A DNA stretch of 51,617 nt from Thomasclavelia sp. (GTDB lineage Bacteria; Bacillota_I; Bacilli_A; Erysipelotrichales; Coprobacillaceae): assembly GCA_020025035.1 (NCBI GenBank), contig JAHHSU010000002.1:1-51617 (forward strand), read 5' to 3'. This document shows, piece by piece, positions 43,679 to 51,617 of this stretch (the first letter of the stretch is position 1; the number at the start of each line of letters is the position of its first letter). A model generated the notes under the pieces. It worked only from the letters and a program-made list of their open reading frames with translations. It was not told the origin of the DNA and did no database searches. Both the position numbers and the translations under genes were made by a program.

Positions 43679-44277
43679 TTTAATCCTACCGCCTTTTTTG
43701 CTAAAGAATCTGCCATTTCATTATACGTATCTCCACTATGTGCTAATACTTTTACAAATGTAATATCAATTTGATTACAAACAAAGTCGATAAACTCTTG
43801 ATATTTTTTTGTTCCTTCTTTATTTGCTTTCCATTGGTGTCTAGCCCATTTTTCAATACCCTCATAATCATAATAAATGGCAATCGTATCATATTTTTGT
43901 TGCAACGCATATTCTATTGCTTTTTGACAACCTAAAATTTCTCCTGCAACATTACGCATCGCCTTGTATTTATCATCATTACCTTTATCATAAAAACTAG
44001 TAACAATTTTAGAATCTTTTATAAGAATACAACCATAACCATATTCTTTAGTTTCTACATTATAACTACCATCCACATATGCAATAATGTCTACTATCCC
44101 TGATTGATCAATGTTCTTACATTCATTTTCATTTTCAATATAACGATACGCCTTAGACTTGTCTACAAATTTTTTATATTCTGCACCACTATATCCACTT
44201 ACTTGTTGTTGGCATTCTTCCCATGATAAATAGACACCTTTTACTCTTCCTTTTTTTACTGCATAGTATTTTTTCAT
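43675..44277 (-). CDS. Viroplasmin-RNase HI fusion protein
   Basis: A 200-residue protein. The N-terminal viroplasmin-like RNA/DNA-hybrid binding domain (about 1-48: YYAVKKGRVKGVYLSWEECQ) precedes an RNase HI domain. The four acidic residues can be placed in IAYVDGSYN, VAGEILG, YYDYEGIEKW and EMADSLAKKA. It removes RNA from RNA-DNA hybrids. It begins the rnmV-rsmA-yabG-ispE run, where Bacillus instead has tatD/yabE. The second of two adjacent ATGs (44277) has the better distance from AAGGTG. Confidence 0.92.
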   Translation of the reverse strand: MKKYYAVKKGRVKGVYLSWEECQQQVSGYSGAEYKKFVDKSKAYRYIENENECKNIDQSGIVDIIAYVDGSYNVETKEYGYGCILIKDSKIVTSFYDKGNDDKYKAMRNVAGEILGCQKAIEYALQQKYDTIAIYYDYEGIEKWARHQWKANKEGTKKYQEFIDFVCNQIDITFVKVLAHSGDTYNEMADSLAKKAVGLK

Positions 44278-44303
44278 CATCTCACCTTTTTCCTATATAG
44301 AGA

Positions 44304-44338
44304 AAATCGTGAAGTTAATTTATAGAACTTCACGATTT
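44304..44338 (-). terminator. Hairpin after the IdeS-like surface protein gene
   Basis: Perfect 13-base arms AAATCGTGAAGTT and AACTTCACGATTT with a 9-base loop between the surface protein stop and the rnhA-like gene. The trailing sequence is AT-rich, though not a pure T-run. Confidence 0.75.
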
Positions 44339-44381
44339 ATATGTATATTATATCACAATAAATGTAATTAAATCATATTAT

Positions 44382-47300
44382 TTAATTTTTTTGTTTTTTT
44401 CTTATTATAAATATACTAACTCCAACAAGTACTAGTAATCCTGTTCCAATTAATCCATACATTTTATATGACTTAGTTGAATCATTAACTCTACTAAATG
44501 TTCTAGCTTCCATTGAATCATGATTATCTAATTCTTCATTACTTGCATACGCCGTAACTTCTTCATCTTCTAATGGTTTATCTTCTGTTTCAAGTACTTG
44601 ACTATTTGTTTGAGGCTCAGTTTTATTGACTGAAACAAAAGCGACTTTTTGCCTAGGTTCTTCAATCTTTACAAAATTATTTGAACTCATCACATTTTCC
44701 ATCGGTTTGATTACTGATTCTGTCTCTATCATTTCTTGAGGTAGTATAGAAATAGGCGATTTAACTGATACATAAATTAACTTATATACACTTGCTCCAG
44801 TTTGATCAGGAACTTGATATACTACTTCATAGACTCCTGCTACATTTGGATTTACTTCATTTTTAATCACATTATCTTGAGTTAATACAATTTCTTGATT
44901 ATCTTGATCATATGCATGTACACCTTTTAATGGATCAAAAATATCTCCTACTTTTATTTCTTGATTACTTGCAATAATAATAGGTGATTGGTGAGGTCTT
45001 ACTACTTTTTCTTTTACTGTTACGTGAATTGTCTTTGTAGCAGTTACACCAGTTTGATCAGAAACTTGATATACTACTTCATAAACTCCTGCTACATTTG
45101 GATTTACTTCATTTTTAATCACATTATCTTGAGTTAATACAATTTCTTGATTATCTTGATCATATGCATGTACACCTTTTAATGGATCAAAAATATCTCC
45201 TACTTTTATTTCTTGATTACTTGCAATAATAATAGGTGATTGGTGAGGTCTTACTACTTTTTCTTTTACTGTTACGTGAATTGTCTTTGTAGCAGTTACA
45301 CCAGTTTGATCAGAAACTTGATATACTACTTCATAAACTCCTGCTACATTTGGATTTACTTCATTTTTAATCACATTATCTTGAGTTAATACAATTTCTT
45401 GATTATCTTGATCATATGCATGTACATCTTTTAATGGATCAAAAGTGTCTCCTACTTCAATAACTTTATCATTTGCCACTATCGTTGGGGCAACGTGAGG
45501 TTTTACTGCTTTTTCTTTAACTGTTACATAAATTGTCTTTGTAGCAGTTGCTCCAGTTTGATCAGAAACTTGATATACTACTTCATAAACTCCTGCCACA
45601 TTTGGATTTACATCATTTTTAATCACATTATCTTGACTTAACGTAATTTCACGATTGTCTTGATCATACGCATGTACATCTTGTAATGGGTCAAAAATGT
45701 CTCCTACTTCAATAACTTTATCGTTTACCACTATCGTTGGTACAACGTGAGGTTTTACTGCTTTTTCTTTAACTGTTACATGAATTGTCTTTGTAGCAGT
45801 TGCTCCTAATGAATCTCTTACCTGATACACTACTTCATAGACTCCTGCTACATTTGGATTTACATCATTTTTAATCACATTATCTTGACTTAACGTAATT
45901 TCATGATCTTCTTGATCATAAGCACTTACACCTTGTAATGGGTCAAAAATATCTCCTACTTCAATAACTTTATCATTTGCAGTAATAACAGGTATCGCAT
46001 TTATCATTGAAGAATTTTGTAATTCAAATGATACAACATCACTATTAGATTCAGTATAGTTTGTACTTAATCCATTTGTTGTTGGACAAAATACTGCTTG
46101 AACATGATGAACTCCTATTCCTGGATTATTCCATTGATAAGAAGCTTTCCCATTAACTAATTCAACCTTATCAGCAATTACGACATCATTATCTTTAAAT
46201 TGTATCGTTCCATTTAATGCTTCATTTTGAATTCCCGATACTGTTACATCAAAGATACTTGTTCCTTCCAGCTTGTTAAGTAATACACTTGCTTTTGCTT
46301 TTTGAATATGAAATTCATGACTAAAATTACTTGGTAGCTCATACTTATTTGCATCTTTTCCACTTAATATCGCATTTACCTTATAAGTCCCTGCCTCAGT
46401 TTTTTCTGTCTCAACTGTAATTTGTACATCATCATTTTCACGAATATTAGTTGCTTTTACTACTGGTTTTTGAGGTTTACCATTATAAACAACATCTGTG
46501 TTACTCCATTCTAAATTTAAAACCGTTTTTGTTTCTCCTAATACTTGGCGCCAAGTATCTTCACCACGAGATAAAATTGTTAATGTTTGAAGTGGACTAC
46601 CACCTTTTTTATCTACACTTGTAGAAAGCATTGGCGTTCCATTTTGATTTACTACATTATATCTAACCATTCCATCTTTTGTTTCATCATCAGAATCTGT
46701 TAAATACACTGCACTAATTTGTCCATCTAAATCAAACTCAGCTCCCCAAAGTGTAACAGCATGAGACATATTATTACCAAAATAAGCATATGATAATAAT
46801 ATCATATCTCCTTTTAATAAACATTCTTTAATATCTCGAGCTAAAACGTTGTAACTATATTCATAAATTCTTCTTTGTGTAAGTAATTTAGTACCAAATA
46901 CATCGTAAAAATATCCTCCTCGTGGATTAGGACCACGATTAGTTAATTCTTCCATTGAACTTGGACTATCATTTGTTCCGCCATTATCCTTTGGATAATA
47001 TCCATTAATAAATTGATCAATAAGTATATCTGGCCAATATCCATTTTTTCGGTATGCAAATTGTTGAACAAATGACTGATATATACCACTGCTTCCTTGA
47101 GATGCAAATGAATTTCTCATTTTAGCTAATTGTTCTTTTTTTGAATAGTCTGGATGTTGTTTTAAATATTTATCGATATAATCAGAATTTTGTTGTAACC
47201 ACCAATGTAGTCCATTAGATGCAGCAGCTGCAAAACACAAATTTTGATCCATAACACGATCTTCACTTTTATTTACATCAAACCACCCATGATTAGCAAC

Positions 47301-47633
47301 ATAAGGTGCCTTATATTCCACATAACCAACTTGTCCATTTACTGGTGTTTCAATTCTTTTAAAATCACTATTGTCTCCACCCATTTTTGGTGGAGTAACT
47401 CCTTTAGTCCAAAGGATTGTTTTTAACTTTTTATCTTCTTGATTAGTATATTGTGTTACTACATTACCATTTTTTTCTAATTCATTTTTTATAGAGTTTC
47501 CTGATGTGTCTACAACAAATGGTTGACTTGAATTGTCCATAGCTAATGCAATAGGTATATCTTTACAAGTTTGCATAACAACACACATAATCACAAAAAT
47601 TGATGTATATTTACAAATGATATGTTTTTTCAT
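44382..47633 (-). CDS. IdeS/Mac-like (C66) cysteine protease fused to Ig-like repeats, membrane-anchored
   Basis: A 1083-residue surface protein. A signal peptide covers about residues 1-31. Residues 75-365 resemble streptococcal IdeS/Mac, which cuts IgG at the hinge. It starts with WTKGVTP, has APYVANHGWFDV before Cys133 (NLCFAAAASNGLHWW), His291 (SHAVTLWGAEF), and Asp313/Asp315 (VYLTDSDDE), matching the known Cys-His-Asp set as I remember it. Residues 370-545 look like two Ig-like modules (MBG-like, then Big_3-like). Five 84-residue repeats follow (about 550-970), then a polar spacer and a membrane helix with RKKQKN tail. No LPXTG is present. IgG as substrate is inferred; another immunoglobulin or protein is possible. 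Confidence 0.85.
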   Translation of the reverse strand: MKKHIICKYTSIFVIMCVVMQTCKDIPIALAMDNSSQPFVVDTSGNSIKNELEKNGNVVTQYTNQEDKKLKTILWTKGVTPPKMGGDNSDFKRIETPVNGQVGYVEYKAPYVANHGWFDVNKSEDRVMDQNLCFAAAASNGLHWWLQQNSDYIDKYLKQHPDYSKKEQLAKMRNSFASQGSSGIYQSFVQQFAYRKNGYWPDILIDQFINGYYPKDNGGTNDSPSSMEELTNRGPNPRGGYFYDVFGTKLLTQRRIYEYSYNVLARDIKECLLKGDMILLSYAYFGNNMSHAVTLWGAEFDLDGQISAVYLTDSDDETKDGMVRYNVVNQNGTPMLSTSVDKKGGSPLQTLTILSRGEDTWRQVLGETKTVLNLEWSNTDVVYNGKPQKPVVKATNIRENDDVQITVETEKTEAGTYKVNAILSGKDANKYELPSNFSHEFHIQKAKASVLLNKLEGTSIFDVTVSGIQNEALNGTIQFKDNDVVIADKVELVNGKASYQWNNPGIGVHHVQAVFCPTTNGLSTNYTESNSDVVSFELQNSSMINAIPVITANDKVIEVGDIFDPLQGVSAYDQEDHEITLSQDNVIKNDVNPNVAGVYEVVYQVRDSLGATATKTIHVTVKEKAVKPHVVPTIVVNDKVIEVGDIFDPLQDVHAYDQDNREITLSQDNVIKNDVNPNVAGVYEVVYQVSDQTGATATKTIYVTVKEKAVKPHVAPTIVANDKVIEVGDTFDPLKDVHAYDQDNQEIVLTQDNVIKNEVNPNVAGVYEVVYQVSDQTGVTATKTIHVTVKEKVVRPHQSPIIIASNQEIKVGDIFDPLKGVHAYDQDNQEIVLTQDNVIKNEVNPNVAGVYEVVYQVSDQTGVTATKTIHVTVKEKVVRPHQSPIIIASNQEIKVGDIFDPLKGVHAYDQDNQEIVLTQDNVIKNEVNPNVAGVYEVVYQVPDQTGASVYKLIYVSVKSPISILPQEMIETESVIKPMENVMSSNNFVKIEEPRQKVAFVSVNKTEPQTNSQVLETEDKPLEDEEVTAYASNEELDNHDSMEARTFSRVNDSTKSYKMYGLIGTGLLVLVGVSIFIIRKKQKN
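44760..46000 (-). repeat. Five tandem 252-base repeats in the surface protein gene
   Basis: Five units of 84 codons encode DUF5011-like Ig-fold repeats, each with VGDxFDPL, AYDQ, NVAGVYEVVYQV and TVKEK. The phrase starting at GTTAATAC recurs at 44881, 45133 and 45385, exactly 252 bases apart. The two units nearest the C-terminus are almost identical at DNA level, and the N-terminal ones are more diverged, pointing to recent duplication at the 3' end. Confidence 0.9.
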
Positions 47634-47726
47634 CTATTTTCTCCTTTCATCTACAATTTATTTGTAACATAGTTATATTACAATTTCAATACTTAATAAG
47701 AAGTTAATCGTATACATTTCTTCAAT

Positions 47727-48893
47727 TTAATAATTTCTATTTTTAAACTCATCTTTAACTTGATCTAGTAACTCTTTACTAGTATATAATTCTAATGCAA
47801 CTAGTGCTATAGCTTTAGAAGCATTTAATAAGCCGTTTTTTCCTTCTACAGAGATAGTAGCATTTGCCATTTCTTTAGAATGACCAGCTACACATGTATC
47901 TGCAATTTTAATATTTCCTTGCAAAGTAGGACAAACATAACTAACTGCTCCTAAATCTGTTGATCCTGCAGGTGTTTCATGAACTGAATGGATTTCTTTT
48001 AGACCTAATTTTTGATATTGTTGTTTTAATATATCTGCCAAAGTATAATTAATTAATATATCATCATATGGGCATTCATAAATTGATGTTTTTAGTGATG
48101 TTCTAGTAGCATCTGCAATACCTGTTGCACATTGAATTGCCATATTTGCTACCTCTTTTGCATACTTCATTGTTGGTGCTCTAAAATAATACTCTAAGGA
48201 TGCATACCCAGGGATAACATTCGCTGCCTTACCACCATCTGAAATAATTCCATGAATAAATGTTCCTGGCTCAACAAATTGACGTAACATATTTATTTGA
48301 ATATAAGTAGTAACTACTGCATCCAAAGCAGATATTCCTTCTTGGGGATAACAACCATGAGCATTTTTACCATAAAATTCAAACTTTACAGGATAAATAG
48401 CACTTGCTTTAGCCCCTATACCATGATAAGTACCAGGATGAACCATTAATGCAACATCTACATCATCAAACACTCCTGCTTTAACCATTTCAACCTTACC
48501 ACCAAAATTTTCTTCTGCAGGTGTTCCTATAACTACCACACTACCACCAACTTGATCTATTACTTCCTTAATAGCTTCCCCTGCGGCAATACTAATTCCA
48601 GCAATTAAATTATGGCCACATCCATGTCCTACTTCAGGTAACGCATCGTATTCACATATAAATGCAATAGTTGGTCCTTTCATAACTGATGAATATTTAC
48701 CAATAAATCCAGTTGGAACAATATAATTTCTAGTAGTATGAAAGCCTACCTTTTCTAAATAATCACAAAGTAATGCCATTGATTGATATTCTTCGTTTCC
48801 TAATTCTGGATGGTCATACATTTGTTTAACTAAATACATATACTCATCAATTTTACTTTCAATACTATGAATGATATTTTTTTCTAAATTCAT
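47727..48893 (-). CDS. M20 family amidohydrolase (aminoacylase/AbgB-like)
   Basis: A 388-residue metal-dependent hydrolase. The N-terminal HPELGNEEYQS, metal-site GHGCGHNLIAG, PAEENFGGKVEMV and MVHPG are typical of the amidohydrolase/aminoacylase branch of M20; the insert in the middle is the dimerisation domain. It probably releases amino acids from N-acyl or aminobenzoyl-type conjugates. It is the last of the four T-box-controlled uptake genes, so it likely processes an imported conjugate. It contains no signal peptide and is cytosolic. Confidence 0.9.
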   Translation of the reverse strand: MNLEKNIIHSIESKIDEYMYLVKQMYDHPELGNEEYQSMALLCDYLEKVGFHTTRNYIVPTGFIGKYSSVMKGPTIAFICEYDALPEVGHGCGHNLIAGISIAAGEAIKEVIDQVGGSVVVIGTPAEENFGGKVEMVKAGVFDDVDVALMVHPGTYHGIGAKASAIYPVKFEFYGKNAHGCYPQEGISALDAVVTTYIQINMLRQFVEPGTFIHGIISDGGKAANVIPGYASLEYYFRAPTMKYAKEVANMAIQCATGIADATRTSLKTSIYECPYDDILINYTLADILKQQYQKLGLKEIHSVHETPAGSTDLGAVSYVCPTLQGNIKIADTCVAGHSKEMANATISVEGKNGLLNASKAIALVALELYTSKELLDQVKDEFKNRNY

Positions 48894-48937
48894 ATTGATT
48901 ACATCCTTTCTTTTAAAAAATAAGCAACAAATGTTGC

Positions 48938-49786
48938 TTATTCTTCAATTGCATTTACTGACAATTCTTTAGCATCTATAATCCATTTTTCCATATTACC
49001 ACTTTCAATAGCTTCATTAATCACTTCATTACATACTTCAATAAGTGAATGATATTGATCTCCTATAGGAAATCCTATTACATTAGTAGAATAAACTTTA
49101 TCTGGATCTAGATTAAATTCATTTTTAGGTAAAATTTCTAAATCTGGAAAACTACTTAAAAATCCTTGACTTTGTGTAGTAGAAACAACTACTGCATCAA
49201 CATCTCCTGAATTTAATGCTAATACTAATGCATCTGTAGTACCTAATTGCTTAATATTTTTTTCATCTGTTAATTTTTGTGCTAATTCATATTGAATGGA
49301 ACCAGTTTGTGCTCCTATTTTTATTCCTGATTTTTTAATTTGTTCTAATGATGTAAACTGATTAGCATTTGATTTTTTAACAAGTAACCCTTGATATCCT
49401 GTTTCATCTTCTCTTTGATATCCATTAGAAAACTGCATCACTTTTTTTCTTTCTTCTGTTTTTGCAAATCCTGATATTGCTAAGTCTACTTGTTTACTTT
49501 GAATATTAGCTAAAACACCATTAAAATCAGTAGCCTTTATTTCTAATTTTACTCCTAATTTATCTGCAATTGCTTGTCCTAATGAAATATCTGAACCAAC
49601 AATTTGTTTATTTCCATTTGCATCTAAACAATAAAACTCTGATGGTGGAAAATCTGGTGAAGTTGCCATTGTAAGTACTCCACTTTCTTTAATCTTTGTT
49701 AAAACATCTTTTTCATTAGATGTACCACAACCTGTTAATGAGATAATACATAATATTACTAAACCTAATTTTGTTATTTTATTCAT
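48938..49786 (-). CDS. Amino-acid ABC transporter substrate-binding lipoprotein
   Basis: A 282-residue family 3 binding protein. A lipoprotein signal ends in LTGC with the lipidated Cys20. The binding fold shows GVLTMATSPDFPPSEF, GSDISLGQAIADKLG and DFNGVLANIQSKQVDLAISGFAKTEER, typical of polar or general amino-acid binders. The second ATG (49786) is preferred, eight bases after GGGAG. It lies between the ATPase and M20 genes of the same operon. The ligand is not certain. Confidence 0.93.
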   Translation of the reverse strand: MNKITKLGLVILCIISLTGCGTSNEKDVLTKIKESGVLTMATSPDFPPSEFYCLDANGNKQIVGSDISLGQAIADKLGVKLEIKATDFNGVLANIQSKQVDLAISGFAKTEERKKVMQFSNGYQREDETGYQGLLVKKSNANQFTSLEQIKKSGIKIGAQTGSIQYELAQKLTDEKNIKQLGTTDALVLALNSGDVDAVVVSTTQSQGFLSSFPDLEILPKNEFNLDPDKVYSTNVIGFPIGDQYHSLIEVCNEVINEAIESGNMEKWIIDAKELSVNAIEE

Positions 49787-49802
49787 ATTCATTTCTCCCT
49801 AT

Positions 49803-50534
49803 TTATATCATTATTTTTTCTAAAAATTCTTTAGTTCGAGTATGTTTTGGCTGATCAAATATCTCCTTAGGAGATCCTTGTTCTAAAATGATTCCTTGAT
49901 CCATAAACAATACTCTTGAAGCAATTTGCTTTGCAAATCCCATTTCGTGAGTCACAATCACAATTGTCATTCCAGCTTGAGCCAAATCTTGAATTACGTT
50001 TAAAACTTCTTTAACCATTTCTGGATCTAGTGCAGATGTTGGTTCATCAAATAACATTACATCTGGTTCCATTGCAAGCGCTCTAGCAATCGCAACACGT
50101 TGTTTTTGTCCACCTGATAAAGTTCCAGGATAAACATCTTTTTTATCCTTTAAACCAACTTTTTCTAATAATTGTATTGCTTTATCACGTGCCTCTTGCT
50201 TACTTATTCCTTTTACTTGTACTGGTGCTAACATAATATTTTCTAAAACACTCATATGTGGAAATAAATTGAAATGTTGAAATACCATTCCAATATGTTC
50301 TCTAATTTGGTTAATATTGGATTGTAATGGGGAAGTTAATGGTTGATCTTTAAACCATATTTCTCCACTTGTTGGAGTTTCCATTAAATTCAAACATCGT
50401 AAAAATGTAGATTTTCCAGACCCTGATGGTCCAATAATTGCAATAACTTCTCCTTGTTCTATATGAAGGTCAATCCCTTTTAAAACCTCTATATCCCCAT
50501 ATTTTTTTTGTAAATTAACAGTTTTTATAATCAT
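49803..50534 (-). CDS. Amino-acid ABC transporter ATPase (GlnQ-type)
   Basis: A 243-residue ATPase of the polar amino-acid uptake family. Walker A is GPSGSGKST, the Q-loop is in VFQHFNLFPHMSV, the signature LSGGQKQRVAIARAL, Walker B VMLFDEPTSALD, and the switch His in VTHEM. It overlaps the permease stop by 20 bases; AGGAG ribosome site. Confidence 0.97.
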   Translation of the reverse strand: MIIKTVNLQKKYGDIEVLKGIDLHIEQGEVIAIIGPSGSGKSTFLRCLNLMETPTSGEIWFKDQPLTSPLQSNINQIREHIGMVFQHFNLFPHMSVLENIMLAPVQVKGISKQEARDKAIQLLEKVGLKDKKDVYPGTLSGGQKQRVAIARALAMEPDVMLFDEPTSALDPEMVKEVLNVIQDLAQAGMTIVIVTHEMGFAKQIASRVLFMDQGIILEQGSPKEIFDQPKHTRTKEFLEKIMI

Positions 50535-51228
50535 TGTTCATTCTCCTTTCAATACGTCCCATAATAAACGTCAATACTGTAGTCAAGAATAAATAGATTA
50601 ATGCAATAATAATTAATGGTTCAAATGTACGATATGTTGCTGCTTTGACAATATTTTGAGTGTACATCACATCAAAGACACCTACCACTGATACAATAGA
50701 AGATTCCTTAATCATCTGAATAAATTCATTACACAAACCTGGAAGAATTACTTTTACTGCTTGAGGAATAATAATTAATTTCATTGTTTGAAACTGAGTT
50801 AATCCAAGTGATCTTCCCGCTTCCATTTGTCCTTTATCTATAGAATCTACTCCCCCACGCAACAATTCACAGACATAGGCACCAGAATTAATTGATAAAG
50901 CTACTGCTGCTGTAATAAATTCACGACTTCCATATTGACCTAATACTGGAATCCCTGGCAAAGTAATACCAATCATCGGTAATCCATATAACCATATGTA
51001 TAATTGTAACAATAATGGAGTTCCACGAATAATTTGTGTATAAAGTCCTCCTATAACATTGAACACTTTATAGCGTGAACGCTTCAACATAACAGCAAAC
51101 AATCCAATCACCGAACCAAAAAATACAACAATCAAAGATAATAGGATAGTTAATACTGTTCCTTCTAAAAAGGTAGGTAGCCATTTTTCCATACTACCAA
51201 AATCTAATACCATTGAATTAAATAACAT
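50515..51228 (-). CDS. Amino-acid ABC transporter permease
   Basis: A 237-residue inner-membrane permease of the His/Glu/Gln family with about five membrane segments. It has TPLLLQLYIW early and the EAA-like loop EAGRSLGLTQFQTMKLIIIPQAVKVILPG. The frame is open upstream to 51381, right through the T-box, but ATG 51228 has an AAGGAG seven bases upstream and gives the family length. First structural gene of the T-box operon. Confidence 0.93.
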   Translation of the reverse strand: MLFNSMVLDFGSMEKWLPTFLEGTVLTILLSLIVVFFGSVIGLFAVMLKRSRYKVFNVIGGLYTQIIRGTPLLLQLYIWLYGLPMIGITLPGIPVLGQYGSREFITAAVALSINSGAYVCELLRGGVDSIDKGQMEAGRSLGLTQFQTMKLIIIPQAVKVILPGLCNEFIQMIKESSIVSVVGVFDVMYTQNIVKAATYRTFEPLIIIALIYLFLTTVLTFIMGRIERRMNNDYKNC

Positions 51229-51249
51229 CTTATTACTCCTTTCATTAAC

Positions 51250-51494
51250 AAAAAAAGTCTCTTGAAAATCAAGAGACGAAATATCGCGGTACCACTCTTC
51301 TTGGCACTTGGTACATAATCTGTACAAGTGCCCACTCTTGCTTGTAAGGTAAGCAATACCAAATACTCTACTTTTTTTCAAGTATTTTCCTCCTAAGTGC
51401 GTTTCATCATGACTTATGCGTTAATCTTTCACCATCATTAACTCGCTATACCACTTATCATCATTACTCTCTTATTCAACGGATTTATTATATG
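51250..51494 (-). ncRNA. T-box riboswitch of the amino-acid uptake operon
   Basis: The T-box core AGAGTGGTACCGCG (51298-51285) is followed by a terminator stem GTCTCTTGA/TCAAGAGAC with seven T residues (51277-51250). Upstream are a GGCACTT/AAGTGCC hairpin (51302-51332) and stem I with the apical pair AGCGAG and GATGGTGAAAG. TGGT in the core calls for a tRNA with discriminator A. The 3' strand of stem I contains ATGATG (51410-51405), so methionine is the best specifier candidate, but the helix is not resolved by eye. Confidence 0.9.
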
Positions 51495-51500
51495 AATCCA

Positions 51501-51528
51501 ATTATACCTATATTTTAACGTGTGTCAA
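51501..51528 (-). promoter_or_regulatory. Promoter of the T-box/ABC transporter transcript
   Basis: TTGACA (51528-51523), a 16-base spacer and a perfect TATAAT (51506-51501). Confidence 0.8.
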
Positions 51529-51617
51529 TACATTAATTTTTCTTCCTGAATTTTAAATGTAGCCGGGACTTTGACAGTTGTAATTAATCAAAATCATTGT
51601 TTGACCCTATAAATATA
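51529..51617. other. Window edge without a recognisable gene
   Basis: An 89-base edge stretch upstream of the T-box promoter. It contains a locally GC-richer patch (GTAGCCGGGACTTTGACAG at 51559-51577) in otherwise AT-rich DNA and short stop-bounded frames on the minus strand. It could be the end of an adjacent gene or an element remnant; too short to call. Confidence 0.3.

Noticed and set aside
44760..46000. CRISPR-like array because of regular repeats
   Set aside because: The repeats are 252 bases, coding, contiguous and without unique spacers; they are protein domain repeats.

Overview
The window is a low-GC, AT-rich chromosomal segment of a spore-forming Bacillota. Sporulation genes (spoIVFA-spoIVFB, yabG, an alpha/beta SASP, ylbD, a small Cys/Gly/Tyr-rich spore-type protein) occur together with ezrA, minCD, mreCD, two T-boxes and Bacillus-type gene orders. 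The very low GC, the reduced clusters and the mix of Bacilli-like and host-associated genes suggest an Erysipelotrichia or Coprobacillaceae-like gut organism. That placement is inference; there is no rRNA gene to test it.

Layout from left to right. 0-5.6 kb: a HAD phosphatase and ddl, an RpiR regulator, coaX, and the infC-rpmI-rplT operon with an AUU start codon and an attenuator leader. 5.7-13.3 kb, all on the plus strand: ezrA, a cysteine desulfurase with thiI, a SASP, nrnA and a two-component system. 13.3-24.9 kb: conserved minus-strand blocks (mreC-mreD-minC-minD, spoIVFA-spoIVFB, UPF0223-ftsW-ylbD-ylbE-ylbF-rsmD-coaD, rplU-prp-rpmA and obg), interrupted by a small spore-type gene and def on the plus strand. 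25-27.2 kb: a galactitol-type PTS. 27.5-30.3 kb: a GNAT gene and thrS under a threonine T-box. 30.3-38 kb: nadE, a D-2-hydroxyacid dehydrogenase, and an operon for a Na/Pi-type transporter, ManA and a large membrane protein of unknown function. 38.2-44.3 kb: rnhA-like, rnmV, rsmA, yabG, ispE, glmU and prs, which keeps the Bacillus order with some genes missing. 44.4-51.5 kb: a T-box-controlled amino-acid ABC uptake operon with an M20 amidohydrolase, followed on the same strand by a 1083-residue surface protein.

That surface protein is the most striking item. Its N-terminal domain resembles the streptococcal IgG-cleaving cysteine protease IdeS/Mac (peptidase family C66), with the Cys, His and Asp residues in place. 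It continues into Ig-like domains, five 84-residue tandem repeats and a C-terminal membrane anchor without an LPXTG motif. No convincing terminator separates it from the upstream uptake operon, so immunoglobulin cleavage and amino-acid scavenging may be linked.

RNA regulation is prominent: two T-boxes, an infC/L20-type leader and an L21-type leader. No rRNA, tRNA, CRISPR array, prophage or intact insertion sequence was seen.
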